The translations under genes were made by a program, and so were the position numbers. The notes beneath the pieces are model-generated. The model searched no databases and had not been told where the DNA came from. It saw nothing but the letters and a program-made list of their open reading frames with translations. Shown piece by piece: positions 8,834 through 17,235 of a stretch of DNA of 33,356 nt. How positions within the stretch are numbered: the first letter of the stretch is position 1; every line of letters starts with the position of its first letter. Origin of the DNA: a bacterium (GTDB lineage: Bacteria > Patescibacteriota > Saccharimonadia > Saccharimonadales > Saccharimonadaceae); assembly GCA_030429935.1 (NCBI GenBank), contig JAUIGH010000006.1, positions 1 through 33,356 of the forward strand, given 5' to 3'.

Positions 8834-9604
8834 ATGGATTTTTTACAAGACCGACGATTCCATCCACGAGAGCTTCGTGAAAATGAAGAGCGTGAAATGA
8901 ATGCAAAAGTGTTGCCCCCTCTTCAGTTTGACCCTCTAGATAAACAGGGCAATTTGCGTGAGGAAACTGAAGCCGCCATGGAGGCAGCTCGTGAACAAGC
9001 GGTAGAATACATAGGTGGGATATACCCAAGCGATATTGTACACACAGCGATCGAGGTCAACTACGCGGACAGAATTCGTAAAGCTGTGGAATCATTGCAA
9101 AAATTCTTCGATTCACGTGGAGCAACTGCTGCCTACAGAGAAATTTTCTCTCTGCACGAACACACGCGTGCAGAGCACGCTGCAGTGTTTTTTTTCGAAA
9201 AGTTCAAAGATTTACCATCGATTGATTTGGCATCTGCCATCTGTACACGTGATTCGAGAAACTTGGTCACGGAAACACTAGATATAGTCGGTCGTAACTT
9301 CTACAACGAAGCTGTAATCGATGATACGCCTCGTGTTACATCCTATGATCTGCAAAGCATCGACCACCACATGTACACAATTATCACTGCAAAAAAAATC
9401 ATCGCCCGTTCGCACGACGCAAATTTCAAACGACGTAAAACATACATAGCTAAGACATCAGGTCTAATAGACTGCAATTTGGATACTATTGGTACGATTC
9501 AAGAGGCTCTCGCAGGAAATAGTGTAACTCCTGACGTATTACAGCCTGTCATAGAATCAATCTTTGTTGAACGCGTTTCAATTGATGACCAGCTAAACTG
9601 TTAA
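8834..9604 (+). CDS. Orphan protein of unknown function (256 aa)
   Basis: Complete ORF directly preceded by TATAAT-6 nt-ATG; no family recognised. Confidence 0.65.
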   Translation: MDFLQDRRFHPRELRENEEREMNAKVLPPLQFDPLDKQGNLREETEAAMEAAREQAVEYIGGIYPSDIVHTAIEVNYADRIRKAVESLQKFFDSRGATAAYREIFSLHEHTRAEHAAVFFFEKFKDLPSIDLASAICTRDSRNLVTETLDIVGRNFYNEAVIDDTPRVTSYDLQSIDHHMYTIITAKKIIARSHDANFKRRKTYIAKTSGLIDCNLDTIGTIQEALAGNSVTPDVLQPVIESIFVERVSIDDQLNC

Positions 9605-9613
9605 GTCGAGTAG

Positions 9614-10294
9614 CTATTTATTAAGAAAGTTATTAATTTCGCGCAAAATCATTCGGTGAATTGATTCAATAGGCATCATTTGATGCTTATCCATGCAAGA
9701 GATAGGAGTAAATTCTTTCGGATACAGCTCGCAAAGTTCTTCGTAGTTGCGTTTAGCTTTTTCCAAGTGATCTGCGTCGGCTTCGTGGATGTCGCGCTTA
9801 GTGGTCGTGTATGAGCGTCGAGCTCGATTTTCCATGTTAGCATGTGCAATTGATGACGGTACGAGCAAAACGATGTTTACGTCTGCGCGAGGTATGCCGA
9901 GGACGTCATACTCCGTTGTCATAGTACGCTCGTAAAACTTTTTTCGTTCAGAAGCGTCGTCAATTTTTGCTCCTTGGTGAGCCAAATTGCTACCCATGTA
10001 TCGATCACAGATCAGGACGCTGTCAGGATCGGACAATATGTCGCGCATTTCTGCGCTGGCGGCGTAGCGATCGATAGCGTATGGTAGAACGCCCAGATCA
10101 GCCGGTACGTCGTTTGGGCCGCCATATTCACCGTTCAGGTATTTTTCGACATAGAACGCCGAGTCATTTCCGTAGCGTGGGAACTTTTGCCGGTACACTT
10201 TCTTGCCCTGAGATTCGAGGTATTTGACCAGCAGATCGGCTTGAGTGGATTTGCCCGAACCGTCACCGCCTTCGATGGCGATGAACTGGCCCAC
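9614..10294 (-). CDS. tmk: Thymidylate kinase (GTG start)
   Basis: GQFIAIEGGDGSGKSTQADLL, VLICDRYMGSNLAHQGAK; start overlaps the dcd stop as TAGTG, so the listed extension to 10591 is not real. Confidence 0.88.
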   Translation of the reverse strand: MGQFIAIEGGDGSGKSTQADLLVKYLESQGKKVYRQKFPRYGNDSAFYVEKYLNGEYGGPNDVPADLGVLPYAIDRYAASAEMRDILSDPDSVLICDRYMGSNLAHQGAKIDDASERKKFYERTMTTEYDVLGIPRADVNIVLLVPSSIAHANMENRARRSYTTTKRDIHEADADHLEKAKRNYEELCELYPKEFTPISCMDKHQMMPIESIHRMILREINNFLNK

Positions 10295-11016
10295 TACTTC
10301 ATACCTTTCGCGAGACCCTCGATAATCGGAGCCGATTTGCGGGCGTCTTTGAAGGCACGCGGTAGCATATCTTCTGGCTTCCAGGTAGCGATCAATTCGT
10401 CTAGGTCGTCGGTGTGCTGGTATTTGCCGCTCATGCCATCGCGGCCGCTGGCGTAACCACCTTCGACTGGCCCTGTATGATGAAAAATCAGCTGGCCGAC
10501 ACGCTCGCCGACCGGTAATACAACACTTTCGTGCATGTTCAAGTTGTAAATCTCGAGGGTGATGCGATTGACGTAGCCGGGATCGACCCAACCTGCGTCG
10601 AAACAGACCGCGACACCATTTCGCCCCCAGCTCGAGCGGCTTTTGACTTCACATGCACCGCCGTGAGCGCGGATACCAACGAACTCGTGGGTGTGACCGA
10701 GGATGCGTTCACCAGGACGCAAGACGATGATCGGGTGGTCGTCAGGAATGTTCTCAAACAGCTCGGTGTCATTTTCTTCACACCATTGTTTGTGCGGCAT
10801 TGCTTCGAGCGGACCTTTGAAATACCGATCAACATCCGATTTATCGAATGGATTATAGATACCGCTGGCTTCTGGCTGGTATTCCTGCTTGTAAAAATAA
10901 TGTCCTAGAGTGAAATCCAGGCTGGCTTCGGACACATGCGCCGGATCGAACGGCACACAGACGATGCGCTCATCATCAATCGCCGCCAGTATTTCGGTGT
11001 TACTGTATACTCCCAT
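10294..11016 (-). CDS. dcd: dCTP deaminase
   Basis: SLDFTLGHYFY, LRPGERILGHTHEFVGI, CEVKSRSSWGRNGVAVCFDAGWVDPGYVNRITLEIYN. Confidence 0.9.
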   Translation of the reverse strand: MGVYSNTEILAAIDDERIVCVPFDPAHVSEASLDFTLGHYFYKQEYQPEASGIYNPFDKSDVDRYFKGPLEAMPHKQWCEENDTELFENIPDDHPIIVLRPGERILGHTHEFVGIRAHGGACEVKSRSSWGRNGVAVCFDAGWVDPGYVNRITLEIYNLNMHESVVLPVGERVGQLIFHHTGPVEGGYASGRDGMSGKYQHTDDLDELIATWKPEDMLPRAFKDARKSAPIIEGLAKGMK

Positions 11017-11038
11017 AAACTCTCGCTATTGTAGCAGA

Positions 11039-11290
11039 TTATTTCAGTTGTCGGCGAGCGATTGCGCGTGTGATGAAATCGTACAGCGCGAATACGCCGG
11101 TAAAGATAAATCCGAGCATGATTCGATTCGCAATATCAATCGGTTCACGGACGAACAGGTCGATGACGATGAGTAGTAATACGAACAGCACTCCAGTGAT
11201 GATGCTGCGCACCATGATCTCGCTATCGGGCAGGTTTGCCAGCAATTCGAGTTGTTGCTTATTCGTCATTTTCGGAGCTCGGTTGGCCAT
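11039..11290 (-). CDS. Small membrane protein, two predicted TM helices
   Basis: VRSIITGVLFVLLLIVIDLFV and IMLGFIFTGVFALYDFI. Confidence 0.6.
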   Translation of the reverse strand: MANRAPKMTNKQQLELLANLPDSEIMVRSIITGVLFVLLLIVIDLFVREPIDIANRIMLGFIFTGVFALYDFITRAIARRQLK

Positions 11291-11314
11291 ACCTGGTAGT
11301 GTATCATGAGTGGT
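11291..11314. promoter_or_regulatory. 24-bp divergent promoter region with overlapping -10 elements
   Basis: + strand TATCAT (11302-11307) 7 nt before ATG 11315; - strand TACACT (11303-11298) 7 nt before ATG 11290. Confidence 0.5.
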
Positions 11315-11797
11315 ATGAAGACGATTGTTGTGGCGATGGACAAGAATAACGCGATTGGATTTGATAACGATCTACCGTGGGGGCGTTCGCTCAAGGATGA
11401 TTTAGCGCACTTCAAGCGCACGACACGCGGTGGCTCAATCATCATGGGCCGCAAGACATTCGAGAGCCTCGGTTCACGGCCGCTACACGAGCGCGAAAAC
11501 ATCGTGGTGACGCGCAATCCAACTGCCGCCAAAGGTGTGCTATCTGCACTGTCACTCGATGCAGCTTACGCTCTGGCCCGCAACGAGATATTCATTTGTG
11601 GCGGTGGACAGATCTACGAGCAAGCGATCACTGACGCCGATCGTCTCATCGTCACCCACGTCGACGCTGAGTTTCCGGACGCTACCGTGCACTTCCCTGT
11701 CATCGACTCAGGAATGTGGCTTGAAACCGCCCGTGAGCATTATGATGCCGATGACCGCAACGCATATGCGTTCGATATCGTCACATATTCACGATAA
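11315..11797 (+). CDS. folA: Dihydrofolate reductase
   Basis: MKTIVVAMDKNNAIGFDNDLPWGRSLKDDLAHFKRTTRGGSIIMGRKTFESLG...IFICGGGQIYEQAI. Confidence 0.93.
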   Translation: MKTIVVAMDKNNAIGFDNDLPWGRSLKDDLAHFKRTTRGGSIIMGRKTFESLGSRPLHERENIVVTRNPTAAKGVLSALSLDAAYALARNEIFICGGGQIYEQAITDADRLIVTHVDAEFPDATVHFPVIDSGMWLETAREHYDADDRNAYAFDIVTYSR

Positions 11798-12151
11798 TTT
11801 AGTAATTGCTGTTTTGATACTCTCAAGTAGCTCGGTAGTCGATGTGTATGGATTAACATCTGCGGTGACAAAGCGCAACGCGTCCGACGGTCGAGCAGTC
11901 GCTTTATGAACAGCTATGATTGGTATTTGCGCCGCATTCGCCCATCCTAGTTCGATTCCTTGTCCAGTGGATGGATATGTGACATCGGCAACGACGAGAT
12001 CGCTGATGGGAATTATCTCGCTAGCCAGTATACCTTCGGAACTAATACTGTGAGGTAGGACTAGCTCATGTTCAGACAGATTTTCTTGCAATGGCGCATA
12101 TAGTTCGGTCTGATAGTCAAAGCTGCTAGCGTGCGAAACATAAATTTTCAT
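11789..12151 (-). CDS. Nucleoside 2-deoxyribosyltransferase-like protein
   Basis: MKIYVSHASSFDYQTELYAPL, SDLVVADVTYPSTGQGIELGWA (DV..PS.G.G.E.G.A). Confidence 0.65.
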   Translation of the reverse strand: MKIYVSHASSFDYQTELYAPLQENLSEHELVLPHSISSEGILASEIIPISDLVVADVTYPSTGQGIELGWANAAQIPIIAVHKATARPSDALRFVTADVNPYTSTTELLESIKTAITKLS

Positions 12152-12153
12152 AG

Positions 12154-13074
12154 TTACACGGCGATTGGAGCTTTGATTGGTGAGTGCGGATCGTAATTTT
12201 CGAGGCGGATGTCGTCAAAGGTAAAGTCGTCGATACTGGTGATGTTGGGGTTGAGCCACAGTGTTGGAAGTGGGCGCGGATCGCGTGAGAGCTGCTCATC
12301 GACTTGCTCCATGTGATTCAGGTACAAGTGAGTGTCAGCGAGGGTGTGGACGAACTCGCCCGCTTTTAGACCCGTGACCTGCGCCACCATGGCTAGTAGC
12401 AAAGAATAGCTGGCGATATTGAATGGTACCCCCAAGAAGGTGTCAGCTGAGCGTTGGTAGAGGTGCAGGTCGAGCTTACCTTCGGCCACGTTGAACTGAA
12501 ACAGCGAGTGGCACGGCGGGAGCCCACCGATGCGGACGATCTCGTCGATCTCTCCTGCGTTCCAGGCACTGACAATGATGCGGCGGCTATAGGGCGTGTT
12601 TATGATCATGTCGATAGCTTTGGCGATCTGGTCGACGTAGCCGCCGTTGCCATCCGGCCATTTACGCCACTGGACGCCATAGACCGGCCCCAGGTCACCC
12701 CACTTCAACGCAAATTCGTGATCGCTCGCGATGCGATCAATAAACTCTTTCATCTGTGATTTCCACTCGTCGGAATTGACTTCTGGAATCGGCAGGTTGT
12801 TTTTTTCGAGGTACGCTTTAAACGGCCACTCGTCCCAAATGTGGACATTGTTTTGCGCGAGGTATTCGATATTGCCGGTGCCTTTGAGGAACCACAATAG
12901 CTCGTGGACGACGCTGTTAAAATATAGTTTCTTGGTGGTCACCGCCGGAAATCCGTCGGCCAGGTCATAGCGTACTTGGCGGCCAAACACGCTTTTCGTG
13001 CCCGTGCCCGTGCGGTCCGTCTTCGTCACGCCGTTTTCTTTGATGTCTCGAAGTAGGTCGAGATATTGTTTCAT
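12154..13074 (-). CDS. thyA: Thymidylate synthase
   Basis: [67 protein letters not shown]. Confidence 0.97.
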   Translation of the reverse strand: MKQYLDLLRDIKENGVTKTDRTGTGTKSVFGRQVRYDLADGFPAVTTKKLYFNSVVHELLWFLKGTGNIEYLAQNNVHIWDEWPFKAYLEKNNLPIPEVNSDEWKSQMKEFIDRIASDHEFALKWGDLGPVYGVQWRKWPDGNGGYVDQIAKAIDMIINTPYSRRIIVSAWNAGEIDEIVRIGGLPPCHSLFQFNVAEGKLDLHLYQRSADTFLGVPFNIASYSLLLAMVAQVTGLKAGEFVHTLADTHLYLNHMEQVDEQLSRDPRPLPTLWLNPNITSIDDFTFDDIRLENYDPHSPIKAPIAV

Positions 13075-13091
13075 GTTTGCCTCCGTTATCT

Positions 13092-13520
13092 TTAGTCTAG
13101 CATAGGTCGTAGATGTTCACGAACTAGGGTTGGAATCTGTGAGCTATCACCGTATTCGTGGTAATTTATATGCTTTCTACGTTCAGCCGCTCCGAGCAAT
13201 AGTCGAGAGACACTTGACCCGATGCGCGCGACAATCAACGTCGGTATCTCGCGTTCATCAGCGACACCCAACTCCCAGCCTAGACCTGTGGCAGGATTAT
13301 CGGCTATCGCCAGAAACGCATCACAGCCACGAACATTCTCACTGATATCTTGATCGTATACATCACCCGCCGAGCCGGCTTTCAGTCCCAGGAAGCGCAT
13401 GATCTCCCACTCCGCAGCTAACTCAGTCTTTGTGGTCTCAACCTCATCGCGAAATTCGGCAGGCGCGTGGGTCAATCCGCAGCCAACGTAAAGGGTTGGT
13501 TTACCTATTTCGTACATCAT
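13092..13520 (-). CDS. Nucleoside 2-deoxyribosyltransferase-like / nucleotide-binding Rossmann-type protein
   Basis: [41 protein letters not shown]; start trimmed to MMYEIGKP. Confidence 0.6.
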   Translation of the reverse strand: MMYEIGKPTLYVGCGLTHAPAEFRDEVETTKTELAAEWEIMRFLGLKAGSAGDVYDQDISENVRGCDAFLAIADNPATGLGWELGVADEREIPTLIVARIGSSVSRLLLGAAERRKHINYHEYGDSSQIPTLVREHLRPMLD

Positions 13521-13553
13521 AGGCAAGATTTTAGTTGACAGAGTAAGCATAAT

Positions 13554-13575
13554 CTAGGGTAATTTACTACCCCAG
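13554..13575. promoter_or_regulatory. Operator-like palindrome in the divergent thyA-operon / wHTH-Nudix intergenic region
   Basis: ctagggta-atttac-taccccag (7/8 arm match), overlapping the expected -35 regions of both divergent promoters. Confidence 0.5.
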
Positions 13576-13594
13576 ATCGTGCTATAGTCGGGGT

Positions 13595-14302
13595 ATGAAG
13601 TCAGTAGACGGTCTGCATAGAGACAAAGTTGCGATCTTGTACGCGCTGCGACATGAGAGCCGTGCCCGCTATAGCGAGTTGCTGCGCGAAACAGATAGTG
13701 AGAGCGATACGTTCAAATTTCACATACGAAAGCTGGCGAAGGTCGGCTATGTGCGGAAAGCGGACGATGGATTATATGAACTCACAGCCGTTGGTAAAGA
13801 GTTTGCCAACCGGCTCGATGAGCAAACTGGACATGAACTGGTGCAGCCAAAAACATCGATGCTGCTGGTGCTTGAGGCCCATCGGGATAGTATGCCTGTC
13901 TATCTGGTGCATCAGCGACTACGTGAGCCGTTTTATGGATACTGGGGCATCGCCAGTGGCCCCGTACCGCGTGGTGTGCCGGTGCAGACTGCTGCAGCGC
14001 ATGAAATCACAAAGCAGACCGGGATCGAAAGCCAGCCGGTGCATCGCGGTATCCTGCGGGTGACAGACATCGATGATCAGGGTGAATTGCTGGAGGATAA
14101 GTTTTTTCATATCATGCATGTACAGCTCGATAACCAACTACAAGCGCACGAGTGGCAAAGTGGCCGTAGTGAGTGGCTGACTCGCGAAGAGCTGCTACAT
14201 AAATCGCCGCTATTCCCTAGTACTGAGCAAACTTTCGAGATGTTGGCGAGCACAGCCATGTACAACGAGGTTGTGTGTCGGTATACCGACAAAGAGTATT
14301 GA
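13595..14302 (+). CDS. Winged-helix DNA-binding domain fused to a degenerate Nudix domain; putative transcriptional regulator
   Basis: N-terminal ALRHESRARYSELLRETDSESDTFKFHIRKLAKVGYVRKADDGLYELTAVG (wHTH); C-terminal GYWGIASGPVPRGVPVQTAAAHEITKQTGI (Nudix-box-like with catalytic Glu positions lost). Confidence 0.75.
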   Translation: MKSVDGLHRDKVAILYALRHESRARYSELLRETDSESDTFKFHIRKLAKVGYVRKADDGLYELTAVGKEFANRLDEQTGHELVQPKTSMLLVLEAHRDSMPVYLVHQRLREPFYGYWGIASGPVPRGVPVQTAAAHEITKQTGIESQPVHRGILRVTDIDDQGELLEDKFFHIMHVQLDNQLQAHEWQSGRSEWLTREELLHKSPLFPSTEQTFEMLASTAMYNEVVCRYTDKEY

Positions 14303-14500
14303 GACGCTAGATGCGGTGTAAAATCTAAAACGCTTGCGCTATGGATGCGAAAGCAGTATCGTAGGGCAATCGCACGTGATGGGGAACCGGTTAGGTGGAG
14401 TGATACTATCCTCCAGCTGACCCTGGCAATCAACAGCGCGCGTCGACGGTCTCTCGGGCTTGGTATGAGCCAGCCCGGGAGACCATTATAACGTCGGCGA

Positions 14501-15502
14501 CTAGTTACCAGCAGTTTCGAGGCGGATGCCTGGGCCCATTGTGGTAGCGACAGTTGAGCTGAGGATGTAGTTGCCTTTGAGGCTCGATGGTTTTTGGCTA
14601 GCCAGGCTGTTGAAGAACGCTTCGGCGTTTTCGCGCAGTTTGTCAGCACCGAACGAAACTTTGCCGATCGACAGGTGAACGATTGCTTGTTTGTCGACGC
14701 GGTATTCGACTTTGCCGGCTTTAGCTTCGGTGACGGCTTTGGCGACGTCAGCAGATACTGTGCCAGACTTTGGGTTTGGCATCAGGCCACGTGGGCCAAG
14801 TGTGCGGGCGTATTTGCCGAGTCGTGGCATGAACTGCGGAGTCGCGACCAGGACGTCGAAGTTAATTTCTTCTTTGTCGAGGCTCTTCAAGAAGTCGTCA
14901 TCACCGACGATGTCAGCGCCAGCTTTTTTGGCGGCGGCGTGCTGGTCTTCCGGGGCAAATACGGCGACACGCACGTCTTTGCCGGTACCGTGCGGCAAGG
15001 CAACAGTGGCGCGGATGTTTTGGTCGGCTTGCCGTGGATCGACGCCCAGGCGAACGTGCAGTTCTACCGAAGCGTCAAACTTGACCGTGCTGGTCTCGGC
15101 CGCCAGTTTGACAGCTTCAGCTAGTGGATACTGCTTGCCGGCTTCCAGTTTCTCGGCCGATGCACGGTAGTTCTTACCACGACGCTCCAGTCGTGAGCGA
15201 ACCTTTGGTGCGGGACCTTTTTTCTTGACTTCTTCGTCGTCGCCCTGCGCGCTGGTGTTGCCAGCTTCTTTGCGGGCTTCTTTTTCAGCAGCTGCTTCGG
15301 CTTCGTCGAGAGATTTTTGTGAGCGTTTACCCGCCTTTGCGACGTCTGCTTCGCGACTGGCGATCACGTCGGCGTCTTCGGCTTTTTTATCAGCCTTGGC
15401 GTCTTTGATAGCATCGTTGATCTCTGCAACGGTGTTTTTTGTTGTGACGTCGAGGTCTAAGCTTTTTGCTTCCTCGAGTAATTCAGCCTTTGTTTTGGCC
15501 AT
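14501..15502 (-). CDS. rplA: 50S ribosomal protein L1 with N-terminal extension
   Basis: C-terminal two thirds is L1 (DASVELHVRLGVDPRQADQNIRATVALPHGTGK, GLMPNPKSGTVS); N-terminal ~100 aa contains KTKAELLEEAKSLDLDVTTKNTVAEINDAI and a charged linker. Confidence 0.93.
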   Translation of the reverse strand: MAKTKAELLEEAKSLDLDVTTKNTVAEINDAIKDAKADKKAEDADVIASREADVAKAGKRSQKSLDEAEAAAEKEARKEAGNTSAQGDDEEVKKKGPAPKVRSRLERRGKNYRASAEKLEAGKQYPLAEAVKLAAETSTVKFDASVELHVRLGVDPRQADQNIRATVALPHGTGKDVRVAVFAPEDQHAAAKKAGADIVGDDDFLKSLDKEEINFDVLVATPQFMPRLGKYARTLGPRGLMPNPKSGTVSADVAKAVTEAKAGKVEYRVDKQAIVHLSIGKVSFGADKLRENAEAFFNSLASQKPSSLKGNYILSSTVATTMGPGIRLETAGN

Positions 15503-15613
15503 GATAGTAAAATCCTTTCTGTGGTACGAACGGCGGAGCAAAAGCTCGAGCGCCTCCCAACATTGATATGTAACTGAGCAATCATAGCAAATCTGACCCT
15601 GGCTGTCCAGTTC

Positions 15614-15814
15614 TCAGACCCAGCGCCAGCCACGACCGTGACGCTTGATCCAGTAATACCGGCCGCCACGTTTGAAACCGTAGCATGCGCCGTTTGTGGC
15701 TGACTGTAATCGATAACTGCGTCCGCCGCAGTCGATGCGCGTCGGTACAGTCCGCCCGCGCGTATCGAACCGCACAGCTGTGACGTGTATGGGCATAGTA
15801 AATAATCGCTGCAT
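15614..15814 (-). CDS. Small basic, aromatic-rich protein (66 aa)
   Basis: MQRLFTMPIHVTAVRFDTRGRTVPTRIDCGGRSYRLQSATNGACYGFKRGGRYYWIKRHGRGWRWV; strong SD ggaggt upstream. Confidence 0.6.
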   Translation of the reverse strand: MQRLFTMPIHVTAVRFDTRGRTVPTRIDCGGRSYRLQSATNGACYGFKRGGRYYWIKRHGRGWRWV

Positions 15815-15942
15815 AATAGCACCTCCGTTATGTTTATATGGTGAGATGCTACAAAGTGACAATGACTTGAAGTAGCGCGCTGAGCCGTAGCTCATGTGGT
15901 GTTATGCTTAGTATAGCGCGGTGATTTGGTGGCGTGTCAATA

Positions 15943-15974
15943 TAAAAACTGCCGCATGTAATCGTAGCGGCAGT
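15943..15974 (-). terminator. Rho-independent terminator (minus strand)
   Basis: ACTGCCGC...GCGGCAGT 8-bp stem followed on the minus strand by TTTTTATA. Confidence 0.75.
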
Positions 15975-15993
15975 ATACTATCTCAGGCCATGA

Positions 15994-16230
15994 TCAGTCG
16001 AAATTTGTCGGCTGATCATTTACGATGTCTAGCCAGTCAGCGGAAATAGTCGCGAGCCAGCCGAGCTCCTGAGCCGTAAGTTTGCTGAGATCAACTCTAT
16101 ATAGATCTGCCGTCTCTATCTCGCGAAGCTGCCTAGCTTGGTGTGGTGGCAGATGTTGCTCGGCAGGCAACGGCAGCCCTTGCCCCAACCTGCTAACGTA
16201 CTTTTTCGGGGTGGACAGCGAACCAGCCAC
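15994..16230 (-). CDS. Small hypothetical protein immediately downstream of rplK (GTG start)
   Basis: 78-aa ORF starting 4 nt after the rplK stop; no family recognised. Confidence 0.45.
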   Translation of the reverse strand: MAGSLSTPKKYVSRLGQGLPLPAEQHLPPHQARQLREIETADLYRVDLSKLTAQELGWLATISADWLDIVNDQPTNFD

Positions 16231-16234
16231 AGAC

Positions 16235-16660
16235 CTAGTCCTTTACTTCGACACCCATACTGCGTGCAGTACCGGCGATGACTTTGACGGCGCCGTCGAG
16301 ATCGATGGCGTTGAGTTGCTCCATTTTCTCGTTGGCGATTTCTTCGAGTTGTGCTCGAGTGATCGTGCCAACTTTCTCTGAGTGCGGTTTGCCGCTTCCC
16401 TTTTTGATGCCGATTTTTTCACGGATCATGTCGTCGACTGGTTGGCCGAGTGATTTCCAGGTGAAGCTGCGGTCTTCGTAGACTTTGATATGGACGATAA
16501 CGTCTTTGCCCATCATGTCTTTTGTGCCTTCGTTAAATGGATTGATAAAATCCATCATGTTCAGACCCCACTGACCAAGTGTCGAACCGACCGGAGGACC
16601 GGCAGTCGCGCGACCAGCTGGGATACGGAGTTTCAAGTTACCGATAACTTGCTTTGCCAT
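16235..16660 (-). CDS. rplK: 50S ribosomal protein L11
   Basis: LKLRIPAGRATAGPPVGSTLGQWGLNMMDFINPFNEGTKD. Confidence 0.97.
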   Translation of the reverse strand: MAKQVIGNLKLRIPAGRATAGPPVGSTLGQWGLNMMDFINPFNEGTKDMMGKDVIVHIKVYEDRSFTWKSLGQPVDDMIREKIGIKKGSGKPHSEKVGTITRAQLEEIANEKMEQLNAIDLDGAVKVIAGTARSMGVEVKD

Positions 16661-16881
16661 AATAAATTGTGCCCAAGGGCTTATGAGACAAACCTGCGGT
16701 TTTTCTCATCGCGCCGTGCGCCGAAATAAATTCGGACGCGCGGGCTGCTCTTTTCCCTCAAGCAGCTCCTTTCGTAGTTTAAAGTGATTACTGCTAAATT
16801 GTTGAAGCGATTTGCAGTGCGTAACGTTGCTATACTATCAAAAAAAGTTCTCGATGTATAGAGTGCTCAATTACACGTTGG

Positions 16882-17163
16882 TTAATTATCCCAGAGTTGG
16901 GTGGTGTCAAAAACTTGTACGTTATCTTCGGTCGCGAATAGTCCTCCTGCTTTGAGAGCACATATGCCTTTAGCCTGAGTATATGGATACACCTCTGGCT
17001 GCATGTCTACATCTAAATCTACTTTTATTGTAGAAGTACAGCCTTCGACAGCACACTCTACTGTTCTAGTGTTCGTGCTACATCCTGCTTGCAATCGGTC
17101 AATCTCAGGTATGCCGACACGATAAAAACAGTCCATGTTTCCGTATGGTGGTAAATCTGCCAT
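16882..17163 (-). CDS. Cysteine-containing small protein of unknown function
   Basis: 93-aa ORF MADLPPYGNMDCFYRVG... with five Cys, lying between nusG and rplK. Confidence 0.6.
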   Translation of the reverse strand: MADLPPYGNMDCFYRVGIPEIDRLQAGCSTNTRTVECAVEGCTSTIKVDLDVDMQPEVYPYTQAKGICALKAGGLFATEDNVQVFDTTQLWDN

Positions 17164-17235
17164 AATAATCTCCTAGTTAATAGTCGCTAATGATGGAATC
17201 TTACTCTTACCAAGCGAAGAACGCAAACATAAACG

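Noticed and set aside
10295-10591. N-terminal extension of the tmk ORF to 10591
   Set aside because: Overlaps dcd in another frame; the GTG at 10294 directly precedes GQFIAIEGGDGSGKS
14107-14649. 180-aa minus-strand ORF
   Set aside because: Out-of-frame reading across the rplA 3' end and antisense to the wHTH-Nudix gene
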